Under the pieces are notes generated by a model that was not told the DNA's origin, did no database searches, and worked only from the letters and a program-made list of their open reading frames with translations. Below, in pieces: positions 34,584-42,972 of a DNA stretch of 64,000 nt (its first letter is position 1; every line of letters starts with the position of its first letter). Origin of the DNA: SG8-30 sp963715485 (GTDB taxonomy: Bacteria > Pseudomonadota > Gammaproteobacteria > Steroidobacterales > Steroidobacteraceae); NCBI GenBank assembly GCA_963715485.1, contig OY970244.1, positions 2,046,001 to 2,110,000 on the forward strand. The letters are read 5' to 3'. The position numbers and the translations under genes were made by a program.

Positions 34584-35492
34584 GTGAACGGACAGCAGGT
34601 TGAAATCGTCGAGGTCGGGCCGCGCGACGGACTGCAGAACGAATCGACCGTTTTCTCGACCGCAGCAAAGATCGAGTTCATCAATCGAGTCATCGAAGCC
34701 GGAACCCGGCGGGTCGAGGTCACCAGCTTCGTCCATCCCAAGCGCGTGCCGCAAATGGCGGATGCCGAGGAAGTCCTCAAGGCGTTGCCGCGGCGGGACG
34801 GGGTCTACTATGTTGGTCTCGTCCTCAACCGGCGGGGATTTGATCGCGCCGCCGCGGCCGGCTGCAACGAAATCGGCATGGCCGTGGTTGCGAGCGATAC
34901 CTTCAACCAGCGCAACCAGGGTGTCGGCACGGCGGAATCCATCAAGGCCTGGCTCGATATCGCCGCCGCCGCCCATGCCGCCGGCATCCGACCACAGGTT
35001 ACCGTTTCCGCCGCTTTTGGCTGTCCGTTCGAGGGCGAGGTCGCCCCGGAAAAGGTCATCGAGGTCGCCATGCAGGTTGCCCAGGGCGCCCCATGCGAGA
35101 TCGCCATTGCGGATACCATCGGGGTCGGCGTTCCGAGCCAGGTGACCGACCTGCTTGGGCGGCTGGGCACTGCGCTCCCCGGGATGCCCTTGCGCTGCCA
35201 CTTTCACAATACCCGCAATACCGGGCTGGCCAACGCCTATGCGGCTGTCGAGGCGGGTGCCGTTGCCCTCGACGCCAGTGTGGGTGGCATCGGCGGCTGC
35301 CCGTTCGCGCCGGCGGCAACCGGCAATATCCCGACCGAGGACCTGCTGTACATGTTGCAGCGCATGGGCATTTCGACCGGCATCGACCTCGAGCAGACGA
35401 TCGCGACCGGCCACTGGCTGCAGGAGCAGCTCGGTCGGGCCGTTCCGGGCATGCTGGTCAAGGCCGGCGGATTCCCGGCCCGAGCGGCGTGA
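34584..35492 (+). CDS. HMG-CoA-lyase-family protein
   Basis: About 302 residues of TIM-barrel lyase. EVGPRDGLQNE carries the catalytic Arg-Asp pair, CHFHNTRNTGLAN the metal-binding histidines, and GGIGGCPFAPAATGN corresponds to the catalytic Cys loop (GGCPYAxGASGN in true HMG-CoA lyases). The family cleaves 3-hydroxy-3-methyl acyl-CoA esters into acetyl-CoA plus a keto acid. FHNTRNTG instead of the common FHDTxG suggests another acyl-CoA substrate. GTG 34584 with GGAG 9 bp upstream is preferred; GTG 34581 is possible. It is divergent from the CoA-transferase. Confidence 0.85.
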   Translation: MNGQQVEIVEVGPRDGLQNESTVFSTAAKIEFINRVIEAGTRRVEVTSFVHPKRVPQMADAEEVLKALPRRDGVYYVGLVLNRRGFDRAAAAGCNEIGMAVVASDTFNQRNQGVGTAESIKAWLDIAAAAHAAGIRPQVTVSAAFGCPFEGEVAPEKVIEVAMQVAQGAPCEIAIADTIGVGVPSQVTDLLGRLGTALPGMPLRCHFHNTRNTGLANAYAAVEAGAVALDASVGGIGGCPFAPAATGNIPTEDLLYMLQRMGISTGIDLEQTIATGHWLQEQLGRAVPGMLVKAGGFPARAA

Positions 35493-35556
35493 CCGTTGCA
35501 GGCCCGGCTCGATCCATTGCGGTGGCACGCCGAAAATCCGATACTCGGAGCGGCCG

Positions 35557-35580
35557 TTTCCCGCAAGCGAGTTGCGGAAA
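35557..35580 (+). repeat. Imperfect stem-loop between the lyase gene and hyuA
   Basis: TTTCCCGCAA (35557-35566) and TTGCGGAAA (35572-35580) pair with one bulged C, and are followed by GTTTCCTCTTCC. It may be a weak terminator or a processing site in a 162-bp gap. Confidence 0.35.
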
Positions 35581-35654
35581 GTTTCCTCTTCCGTCCGGAT
35601 GCGCCGCGGCGCTACGGGCGCGACTCATGAAAACAGCAAGACGCAGGTGAACGC

Positions 35655-37763
35655 ATGACATACCGACTTGGCGTAGACGTGGGCGGGACCTTTACTGACC
35701 TGCTGCTCGTGGACGAGAAAAGCGGGCAGACCTGGTCTGCCAAGGTGCCCAGCACCCCGAAGGACCAGTCCATCGGGGTCATCAGGGGACTTGCGCGGGT
35801 GTGCAAGCAGGCCGGCATCGACCCGAAGCTGATCAGCCACGTGATGCACGGTACGACGATTGCAACGAACACCGTGCTGACCAGCTCCGGGGCACGCGTC
35901 GGGCTGGTGACTACCAAGGGTTACCGCCAGGTGCTGCAGATTGCCCGCTCCTTCGTTCCGGGAGGCCTGGGCGGATGGGTGATCTACAACAAGTCGCTGC
36001 CGATGGCCCCGCTCAGCCTCACCATCGAGGCGGATGAGCGCGTCAGCTCCCGCGGCGACGTGGTTCGGAAGCTCGACGAGCGGGCCCTGCGCGAAGCGCT
36101 CAAGGCGCTGAAGAGCAAGAAGATCCAGGCACTGACTGTTTCGCTCATCAATGCCTTCTCCAACGACTCCCATGAGCGACGCATCAAGCAGATTGCCGGC
36201 GAAGTGATGCCGGGTGTCCCGGTTTCGCTGTCCTCGGAGGTCGTGCCGGAGATGCAGGAGTACGAGCGCACGGTGACCACTGTCGCCAATTCCTATGTTC
36301 GCCCGGTGGTCCAGCGCTACGTCCATAACCTGCAAACCAAGCTGGCGGCCAAGGCCGGCGCGGTTAAGTTGCACATCCTGCGTTCGGACGGCGGTCTGTC
36401 CTCGGCAAGTTCGGCGGAGGACTACCCGGTCAACCTGCTGATGTCGGGTCCCGCGGGCGGTGTGACCGGCGCACTCTGGGTGGCGCTGCAGGCCGGCTTC
36501 CCGAACCTGCTGACCGTGGACGTCGGCGGTACCTCGACCGACGTCGCGCTGATCAACAGCGGCGAACCGAAGCTGCGGCGTGAGACCACGGTCGGCGACG
36601 TTACCGTGCGAGCTTCGTCGGTGGACATTCGTACCGTTGGCGCGGGCGGTGGCTCCATCGCTCACGTGCCTGAACTCACCAAGGCGCTGCGGGTCGGACC
36701 CCAGTCCGCCGGTGCTGACCCCGGCCCCGCCGCATACGGTCGCGGCGGAACCGAACCGACCGTCACGGATGCCAACGTCGTGCTCGGCTACCTGCCGGAG
36801 ATGCAACGGCTGGGTGGCGACATGGAGCTGCGACGGGACCTGTCCGAGGCGGCGGTCAAGAAGATCGCCGGACCGCTCGGCAAGTCGAACAAGGCCGCGG
36901 CACTTGGCATCTACGACATCGTCAACGAGAACATGGTCGGCGCGCTGCGCCTGGTGTCGGTTGAGCAGGGCCATGACCCACGCGATTACGCGCTCATTGC
37001 GTTCGGTGGTGCCGGACCTCTGCATGCCAATGCGCTGGCGCGGCTGCTGGGTTCCTGGCCGTCAATCATTCCGCCCGGCCCGGGTGTTCTCTGCGCGCTT
37101 GGAGATGCGACTACCGCCGTGCGCGACGAGGCTTCGAGAACCTACATCCGGAAGTTTTCTGAAACCAGCGCCGAGGAGATCGGCAAGATCCTCGGCAAGC
37201 TGTCAGGGGCCGCCGCCAAGACCCTGGAGCGGGAAAAGGTGCCGGTCGCAGAGATGCAACGCAGTTACCAGGTAGACGTCCGCTACCATGGCCAGGGATT
37301 GCGTCTGACTGTAGATGTAAAGCTGGAAGACCTGAAGAAGCGTGGTCTCAGTGCCATCTCCGGCCCCTTCGACGAGGAACATCGCCGGCTGTTCACATTC
37401 GCCCTGCCGCTCGAGCATGAGTTCGTCGCGCTGCGAGCGGTCGTGCAGGGCAAGGGCATCAAGCTCAATTCGTTGCAGATTGCCCGGGGCCAGCCCGATC
37501 CAAAGGCCGCCGCCGTGGGCGTGCAACAAGCCTACATGGACGGCAAGGACGTCAAGGCGACGGTATACGACCGGGCGCTGCTCAAGGCAGGCAACCGCAT
37601 CAAGGGTCCGGCAATCGTCATGGAAATGGACTCGACTACCGTTGTGCTGCCGAAGCACACGGGCCTGGTCGATAAGCTGGGAAACATCCTGATCTACCCG
37701 GACGGCCACAAGGCGATCGCGGGACGGGCGAAGCCTGCCGCGAAGTCCAAGGGTAGGAAGTAA
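35655..37763 (+). CDS. Hydantoinase/oxoprolinase family protein, HyuA subunit
   Basis: A 702-residue ATP-dependent amidohydrolase subunit. The N-terminal LGVDVGGTFTDLLLVD is the phosphate-binding motif of the ASKHA fold; DVGGTSTDVALI and GAGGGSIA are the second nucleotide motifs; HGTTIATNTVL is a family signature. HyuA/HyuB pairs open lactam, hydantoin or N-methylhydantoin rings, or act as acetone/acetophenone carboxylases; sequence alone does not decide. hyuB follows after 38 bp. The setting (amidases, CoA-transferase) favours ring opening. Confidence 0.88.
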   Translation: MTYRLGVDVGGTFTDLLLVDEKSGQTWSAKVPSTPKDQSIGVIRGLARVCKQAGIDPKLISHVMHGTTIATNTVLTSSGARVGLVTTKGYRQVLQIARSFVPGGLGGWVIYNKSLPMAPLSLTIEADERVSSRGDVVRKLDERALREALKALKSKKIQALTVSLINAFSNDSHERRIKQIAGEVMPGVPVSLSSEVVPEMQEYERTVTTVANSYVRPVVQRYVHNLQTKLAAKAGAVKLHILRSDGGLSSASSAEDYPVNLLMSGPAGGVTGALWVALQAGFPNLLTVDVGGTSTDVALINSGEPKLRRETTVGDVTVRASSVDIRTVGAGGGSIAHVPELTKALRVGPQSAGADPGPAAYGRGGTEPTVTDANVVLGYLPEMQRLGGDMELRRDLSEAAVKKIAGPLGKSNKAAALGIYDIVNENMVGALRLVSVEQGHDPRDYALIAFGGAGPLHANALARLLGSWPSIIPPGPGVLCALGDATTAVRDEASRTYIRKFSETSAEEIGKILGKLSGAAAKTLEREKVPVAEMQRSYQVDVRYHGQGLRLTVDVKLEDLKKRGLSAISGPFDEEHRRLFTFALPLEHEFVALRAVVQGKGIKLNSLQIARGQPDPKAAAVGVQQAYMDGKDVKATVYDRALLKAGNRIKGPAIVMEMDSTTVVLPKHTGLVDKLGNILIYPDGHKAIAGRAKPAAKSKGRK

Positions 37764-37801
37764 GGGCTCGTGAGCCTGGATACGGAAACGGAGTAAACAA
37801 G

Positions 37802-39727
37802 ATGCCCGCGAAGATCATTCAGCGCAACAACAAGCCCTTCAAGAAGACGAAGGTCGACACCGTCACCATCGACATCATCGAGAGCGCGCTCAGGAACGCA
37901 CGCTACGAGATGGACACGGTGCTGTTCCGAACGGCGATGTCGCCGGGCATCAGGGAGCAGCACGACGAGTTTCCGATGATCGCCAATGTCGAAGGCAAGA
38001 TGGTGGTAGGCCAGTTCGGCTCCTTCATCTGGGGCTTCATGCAGGGTTACGACGGGACTGTGGAGGAGGGTGACATCTTCCTGACCAACGATCCGTACTC
38101 GGTGAACGGCGCCATCAGTCACGTCAACGACTGGCTCATGCTGATGCCCATCTTCCGGAAGGGCCGGATCATTGCCTGGTCGGCGATGTTCGGCCATATG
38201 ACCGACGTCGGCGGCAAGGTCCCGGGATCGTTGCCCACCGACGCGCGCACCATCTACGAGGAAGGCGTGGTCGTGCCGCCCGTCAAGATCGTCAAGGCCG
38301 GGCAGTTGCAGGATGACCTGCTGCGCGTGGTGCTGCACAACTGCCGCCTGCCGACCTGGAATTTCTCCGACTTCAACGCCATCGTGGCGGCACTTCGCAC
38401 CGCCGGCATCCGCTGTATCGAGATCGCCGAGCGATTCGGTGACGACACATTCTATTCGGCGATGGACGCCATGCTCGAACGCAACAAGCGTGCCATGCGC
38501 GAGTTGATCCGACGCACCGTTCCCGAAAAGAAGCAGTACTTCGAGGACTACGTCTGCGACGACGGTATGGCCATGGGGCCGTACAAGATTGCCTGCTCGA
38601 TGTGGCGCGAGGGCGACAAGTGCATCTTTGATTTCGCCGGGACGGATCCGCAGTCGATCTCCTCGATCAACTTCCTGTTGAACGAAGAGATGTTCAAGAT
38701 GTTCGCCGGCGTCTACATGATCATGGTCTTCGACCCACAGATCCTGTTCAACGACGGGTTCTATGACCTGATGGAAGTGCGCATCCCGCCCGCGACGCTA
38801 CTCAAACCGATGAAGCCGGCCGCCCTGTCATGCCGCACGCACGCGCTGGGGCGTATCTTCGACGTTCTCGGCGGCCTGCTTGGCCAGGGTAATCCAGCAT
38901 TCATGTGTGCGGCCGGTTTTTCGGACAGCCCACACTTCATGTACTCGGGTTACGACAAGTCTGGCGAGTGGTACCAGCTGTACCAGATCAGCTTCGGGGG
39001 AATCCCGGGCAAGCCCTTTGGCGACGGTCCGGACGGCCATTCGTTGTGGCCTTCGTTCACCAACGTGCCGAACGAGTTCCTTGAGAGCTACTTCCCGCTT
39101 CGCATCGAGACTTACGAGACCATAGTCGATTCAGGTGGACCGGGAAAATTCCGGGGTGGTAACGGCCTGAGGATTGGCTACCGTTTCCTCGAGGACGGCG
39201 AGATCTCCATCCATGACGACCGCTGGCTGACCTACCCATGGGGCGTCAACGGCGGGCTTCCGGGCCAGCGCAGCAAGAAGACCCTGGTACACAAGGACGG
39301 CACACGCGATCTGCTGCCTTCCAAGATAGACCACGTGAAGGTCGAGGCCGGCGACTTGCTGATCGCCGACACCTGGGGAGGCGGAGGTTGCGGTGACCCG
39401 CTGGAGCGTGATCCCTCGCAGGTACTGTTCGACGTTGACGCGGGCCTGGTGAGCGTTTCAGGCGCGCGCCGCTACGGTGTCGTCCTCAAGCGCGGTAAGG
39501 TCGACAAGGCGGCTACCACCGCATTGCGGGCCGAGATGGCCACAGCCCGCGGACCGGCGCCATTGTTCGACCGTGGCTTTGTCGACGTTGCCGAACTCAA
39601 GGCGCGCTGCAAGGCCGAGACCGGCCTCGAGCCTCCTGCGGCTCCCAAGTTCACGACCTGGGCAAAAGCGAAGGCCGACAAGATGACCAAGGCGGCCAAG
39701 AGCCGCAAGTCGAACCGGGCGGCCTGA
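37802..39727 (+). CDS. Hydantoinase/oxoprolinase family protein, HyuB subunit
   Basis: A 641-residue partner of HyuA. Family stretches seen include DEFPMIANVEGKMVVGQFG near the N-terminus, GDIFLTNDPYSVNGAISHVND, SAMFGHMTDVGGKVPGSLPTDA, GGPGKFRGGNGLRIGYRF and the C-terminal DTWGGGGCGDPLERDP. It should form the catalytic heteromer with HyuA. The tail is Lys/Ala-rich. A very strong terminator follows. Confidence 0.88.
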   Translation: MPAKIIQRNNKPFKKTKVDTVTIDIIESALRNARYEMDTVLFRTAMSPGIREQHDEFPMIANVEGKMVVGQFGSFIWGFMQGYDGTVEEGDIFLTNDPYSVNGAISHVNDWLMLMPIFRKGRIIAWSAMFGHMTDVGGKVPGSLPTDARTIYEEGVVVPPVKIVKAGQLQDDLLRVVLHNCRLPTWNFSDFNAIVAALRTAGIRCIEIAERFGDDTFYSAMDAMLERNKRAMRELIRRTVPEKKQYFEDYVCDDGMAMGPYKIACSMWREGDKCIFDFAGTDPQSISSINFLLNEEMFKMFAGVYMIMVFDPQILFNDGFYDLMEVRIPPATLLKPMKPAALSCRTHALGRIFDVLGGLLGQGNPAFMCAAGFSDSPHFMYSGYDKSGEWYQLYQISFGGIPGKPFGDGPDGHSLWPSFTNVPNEFLESYFPLRIETYETIVDSGGPGKFRGGNGLRIGYRFLEDGEISIHDDRWLTYPWGVNGGLPGQRSKKTLVHKDGTRDLLPSKIDHVKVEAGDLLIADTWGGGGCGDPLERDPSQVLFDVDAGLVSVSGARRYGVVLKRGKVDKAATTALRAEMATARGPAPLFDRGFVDVAELKARCKAETGLEPPAAPKFTTWAKAKADKMTKAAKSRKSNRAA

Positions 39728-39752
39728 TAACCAGGAAGACCGGTAGACAAAC

Positions 39753-39784
39753 AATGACGGGGGCGCCGAGCCCCCGTCATTCTT
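39753..39784 (+). terminator. Rho-independent terminator after hyuB
   Basis: A perfect 12-bp stem AATGACGGGGGC (39753-39764) / GCCCCCGTCATT (39770-39781) with a 5-nt loop is followed by CTTT. The lower A/T pairs make it usable on both strands. Confidence 0.85.
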
Positions 39785-39860
39785 TGCTGCGCCGGTTCGG
39801 GACCGGCGACACAAGGCGGACTATTCGCTGCGCACGGCGCAGCCAGCGGAGGATCATGCA

Positions 39861-40481
39861 ATGAGCGGATCGGACGCCTACGCCCAGGTTGGTTACAGTT
39901 CCTTCGAGATCGGCCTCGGTAGTCGTCCAGCGATCCTGGTTGTGGACCTGCAGGTGGCGTTCACCGACCCCAAGTTTCGGCTTGGCGGACTGCCGATGAT
40001 TCATTCGGCCACCGAGCGGACCGCGGCACTGCTGGACGTTGCGCGTGGGCGGGGAGTTCCCGTGGCTGCCTGCTACACGGCCTACTGCGGCCAGCAGGAC
40101 ATGCCATTGTGGAAGGTCAAGGCAGTTCGTGAGGACTTCATCTATGGCCATCCCTGCACTGCGATGGACCCGCGCATTTACCACAAGGACGACTTCACCT
40201 ACTGCAAGAATGCGCCGTCGATGTTCTTCCAGACGCCATTGATCACCTGGCTGGTGCGGCAGCAAATCGACACCGTCATCGTCACGGGCTGCACCACCAG
40301 CGGCTGCGTCAGGGCCACGGCAGTCGATGCTTTTTCGTACGGTTTCCGCGTGCATGTGGCTGCGGATTGTTGCGGAGACGCCGAACAGGGACCACATGAG
40401 GACGCATTACGCGACGTGGGTCGGCGCTATGCGGACATAACGGACTCGGTTCGTGTGGCGGAGTACCTGTCGGTGCTTTAG
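39861..40481 (+). CDS. Isochorismatase-fold amidohydrolase, copy 2
   Basis: A 206-residue cysteine hydrolase with triad D29 (ILVVDLQ), K116 (FTYCKNAPSMFF) and C149 (TTSGCVRATA). It resembles copy 1 in the TSGC region but differs in the substrate loops, for example a VREDFIYGHPCTAMD insertion. It is most like N-carbamoylsarcosine/maleamate-type amidohydrolases. The terminator before it implies its own promoter. Two different amidases in one locus suggest two successive or alternative amide hydrolyses. Confidence 0.85.
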   Translation: MSGSDAYAQVGYSSFEIGLGSRPAILVVDLQVAFTDPKFRLGGLPMIHSATERTAALLDVARGRGVPVAACYTAYCGQQDMPLWKVKAVREDFIYGHPCTAMDPRIYHKDDFTYCKNAPSMFFQTPLITWLVRQQIDTVIVTGCTTSGCVRATAVDAFSYGFRVHVAADCCGDAEQGPHEDALRDVGRRYADITDSVRVAEYLSVL

Positions 40482-40542
40482 GCGATGGTCGCAGGTTGCG
40501 GCAGTTGATCCTCTCCTCGTCCGGTTCGACACCAACTGTCAG

Positions 40543-41346
40543 CTAGTTTTTTTCCAGCCACTCAAACAGCGTCTTGGCGAAGCGGATCTTCAGTTTCTTG
40601 CCTGCGACCACGTGAGCCAGATCGTCCCAGGTCTCGCCGATGGCGCCGGGTATTCCCCACTCGATCGGTAAGGTCGTCCGCGGGCTGGTCACCACGTCGA
40701 GTGCCGCGTGGATGATCAGTGACGGACAGCGGATCTGCGACAGGCGTTCCTTCGATCCAAACCCGACACAGGCGTCGATCAGGCGCGAGTGGGCCTCGAA
40801 ACGCCCGTTAAGTTCCTTCCAGCCGCCCTCCGGCCCCAGCAACTTGTCCTTGTTTTCATTGTAGTAGTCAGGAGTGAACGACAGCAGCGTAACGGCCTTC
40901 TGGAAGGCGAAGAAACCACAGTCACGGTGGATCCAGCGGAACATCTCGAGCTGGTCCCGCAGGAAGTCGTCAACCTCGCACCATGCACCGGTGTTCAGCA
41001 TGCTTCGGGCCAGGTCGGGCCGGCGGATGGCAATCTCCTGGCATATGCATGCACCCATGCCGACCAGGCCAATCAGGTGGACGCCGCTCAGTCCCAGGTG
41101 GTCCAGCAGTCCGATGGCATCGTCTGCGTGCAGAGCCATGGTCGAGGGGATCGACAGGTCGTCGCCCGAATCCTGGATGCCGCGATAATCGAACAGGACA
41201 ACCTGATGGCGATCGGTCAGTCCGCGGGGCAGGTGGTGGTGATTCTCGTGGCAGAACGTGCCCCAGCCGCCCATCAGAAGGACTGGCTCTCCCTGGCCCA
41301 GGACCTCGTAGTACATCTCGTGATCGTTGATCCTGGCCAGTGGCAT
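40543..41346 (-). CDS. Alpha/beta-hydrolase-fold protein lacking the nucleophile Ser
   Basis: A 267-residue single-domain protein. The fold is clear: LLMGGWGTF oxyanion region, VVLFDYRGIQDSGDD, the nucleophile elbow, LIIHAALDVVTSP for the acid, and LAHVVAGKK for the His. The elbow reads L-V-G-M-G (94-98), so Gly96 replaces the Ser of G-x-S-x-G. It may therefore be a non-hydrolytic member or use other chemistry. It lies between the amidase and the GntR gene, convergent with the former. Confidence 0.8.
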   Translation of the reverse strand: MPLARINDHEMYYEVLGQGEPVLLMGGWGTFCHENHHHLPRGLTDRHQVVLFDYRGIQDSGDDLSIPSTMALHADDAIGLLDHLGLSGVHLIGLVGMGACICQEIAIRRPDLARSMLNTGAWCEVDDFLRDQLEMFRWIHRDCGFFAFQKAVTLLSFTPDYYNENKDKLLGPEGGWKELNGRFEAHSRLIDACVGFGSKERLSQIRCPSLIIHAALDVVTSPRTTLPIEWGIPGAIGETWDDLAHVVAGKKLKIRFAKTLFEWLEKN

Positions 41347-41514
41347 CGTTCACCTGCGTACGGGGGGTGGAATCGGTGATGATTCCATACAAGGCGACGG
41401 CCCGCAATGTCCGGACAAGGCGGGCCCGACAGGGTGCTCTACCGGTAAACGAGCGGGTTCAAGGGTATTTCCCCGCAGGGGACTTATCGCCGCTAGCGTT
41501 GTGCTTTCCGGCGT

Positions 41515-41524
41515 TGTATACAGT
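41515..41524 (+). promoter_or_regulatory. TGTATACA operator overlapping the GntR promoter
   Basis: TGTATACA (41515-41522) overlaps a possible -10 TACAGT (41519-41524) only 8 nt before ATG 41533. This fits autoregulation by the GntR protein and perhaps a leaderless mRNA. No clear -35 was seen. Confidence 0.55.
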
Positions 41525-41532
41525 GGACATCT

Positions 41533-42192
41533 ATGAGCGAGCCAAAGACGAGCGAGCGGCCGCTACGCGCGGCGGACAAGGCCTACCACACGGTCCGCGA
41601 TGGCATCATCTCGGGCAGGTACTCCGCCGGGGCGCGGATCACCGAGCAGGAAATCGCCGCGGCATCCGGCGTCAGCAGGACTCCGGTGCGCGAGGCGCTT
41701 CGCCGGCTGCAGTCGGAAGGCCTGGTCGACTTCACGCCCAATTACGGTGCTGTGGTAACCGCCTGGACAGAAGGCGATGCAGATGAGGTGTTCCAGCTCC
41801 GCGCCATGCTCGAGTCCTATGGAGCGCGGCGGGCGGCCCGCCAGGCCACTCCGGAGCAACTGGCGCGACTCAGGGAACTTGCCGAGGCCCAGTACCGTGA
41901 GTCCCTGGAACGCCGCGAGGGCTACATCGAGCGAATCGGCAAGATCAACAACCAGTTTCACCACGCGCTGCAGGACGCTGCTGCGAGTCCGCGCCTCAAT
42001 CGGGCGCTGTCTGCGCTGATCGAGGCGCCGCTGGTCATGAAGACCTTCAACATGTACACGCCCGAGGACCTGACGCGCAGCGCCCAGCATCACCTTGAAC
42101 TCTGCAGTGCCCTGGATTCGCGCGATCCGGACTGGGCGGCGTCGGTCATGTCATCGCACGTTCATGCAGCGCGCGGCGCATTGCGGCGCTGA
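41533..42192 (+). CDS. GntR-family regulator, FadR/FCD subfamily
   Basis: A 219-residue regulator. The N-terminal winged HTH carries ISGRYSAGARITEQEIAAASGVSRTPVREALRRLQSEGLV, the GntR signature. The C-terminal FCD domain shows AMLESYGARRAA and the metal-type histidines in FHHAL and HHLEL. FCD regulators typically bind carboxylate effectors and TNGTATACAN-type palindromes. The TGTATACA in its own promoter and at three other sites makes it the likely master regulator of this locus. Confidence 0.88.
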   Translation: MSEPKTSERPLRAADKAYHTVRDGIISGRYSAGARITEQEIAAASGVSRTPVREALRRLQSEGLVDFTPNYGAVVTAWTEGDADEVFQLRAMLESYGARRAARQATPEQLARLRELAEAQYRESLERREGYIERIGKINNQFHHALQDAAASPRLNRALSALIEAPLVMKTFNMYTPEDLTRSAQHHLELCSALDSRDPDWAASVMSSHVHAARGALRR

Positions 42193-42272
42193 GAGCCGCA
42201 GTTCGGCGTAACGGGAAATGGCATGCCGAGACTGTCTTCATTCGCATCCGCCATTCGATCGAGTGATACCGC

Positions 42273-42944
42273 TTGAGCGCCTATCTCGCCACCAAGTTGG
42301 CCCACCTGCTGTGCTTCGTCTATTGGCTGGGAGCAGACGTCGGTGTGTTTTACTCGAGCCGTTACGTTTGTGACCCCTCCCTGGGGATCGAGGCGCGCAC
42401 GGTAGCGGCCCGTATCATGGGTTGGATCGACATGATTCCCCGCTATAGCCTGGTGCTGATCCTGCCCCTCGGCCTGACGCTTGCCAGTCAATCCGGTTGG
42501 CTGGCGATGCCCGGGGCGGTGGTGCAGGCTACGTGGTTCAGCACGCTGCTCTGGCTTGCGTTGGTCTGGTCGGTAACCCGCTTTGCGCGCACCCGGTTTG
42601 GCGACGCGCTGAAGCGAGTCGACTACCTGGTCCGCCTGGCACTGATCGTCGTATTGGTGGTGACCAGCCTGGCCGGATTGGCGGGCCGTGGACCGGTCAG
42701 CCAGCCCTGGCTCGCGGCAAAGCTGATGGTCTTTGCGCTCGCGATCGCCTCTGGCCTCGCGATCAGGATCCTGGCGGCTCCGTTTGGTCCTGCATTTGCC
42801 CAGGTTGTTTCCAGGGGTTCGACACCGGAGCTCGAGCGTACGATGCGCTCTGCGATGGCTCGCGCCAAGCCGGTCGTGATAATGATCTGGCTCTTGCTGT
42901 TGACCGCGGCATGGCTGGGCCTGGCGAAGCCGGCGCTGGGGTGA
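42273..42944 (+). CDS. CopD-like/DUF2269-like integral membrane protein
   Basis: A 223-residue protein with about five membrane helices. The N-terminal KLAHLLCFVYWLGADVGVF resembles the His-x-n-Trp-x-Gly helix of CopD-like and related haem-binding membrane families. The only start near the first helix is TTG 42273. It follows the GntR gene by 80 bp on the same strand. The function is unknown; a role in electron transfer is speculation. Confidence 0.6.
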   Translation: MSAYLATKLAHLLCFVYWLGADVGVFYSSRYVCDPSLGIEARTVAARIMGWIDMIPRYSLVLILPLGLTLASQSGWLAMPGAVVQATWFSTLLWLALVWSVTRFARTRFGDALKRVDYLVRLALIVVLVVTSLAGLAGRGPVSQPWLAAKLMVFALAIASGLAIRILAAPFGPAFAQVVSRGSTPELERTMRSAMARAKPVVIMIWLLLLTAAWLGLAKPALG

Positions 42945-42972
42945 CACCGATGGTCAGCAACTGGGAGGTGAC

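Noticed and set aside
35625..37025. A 466-codon minus-strand frame
   Set aside because: Antisense shadow of hyuA; no motif and no ribosome site.
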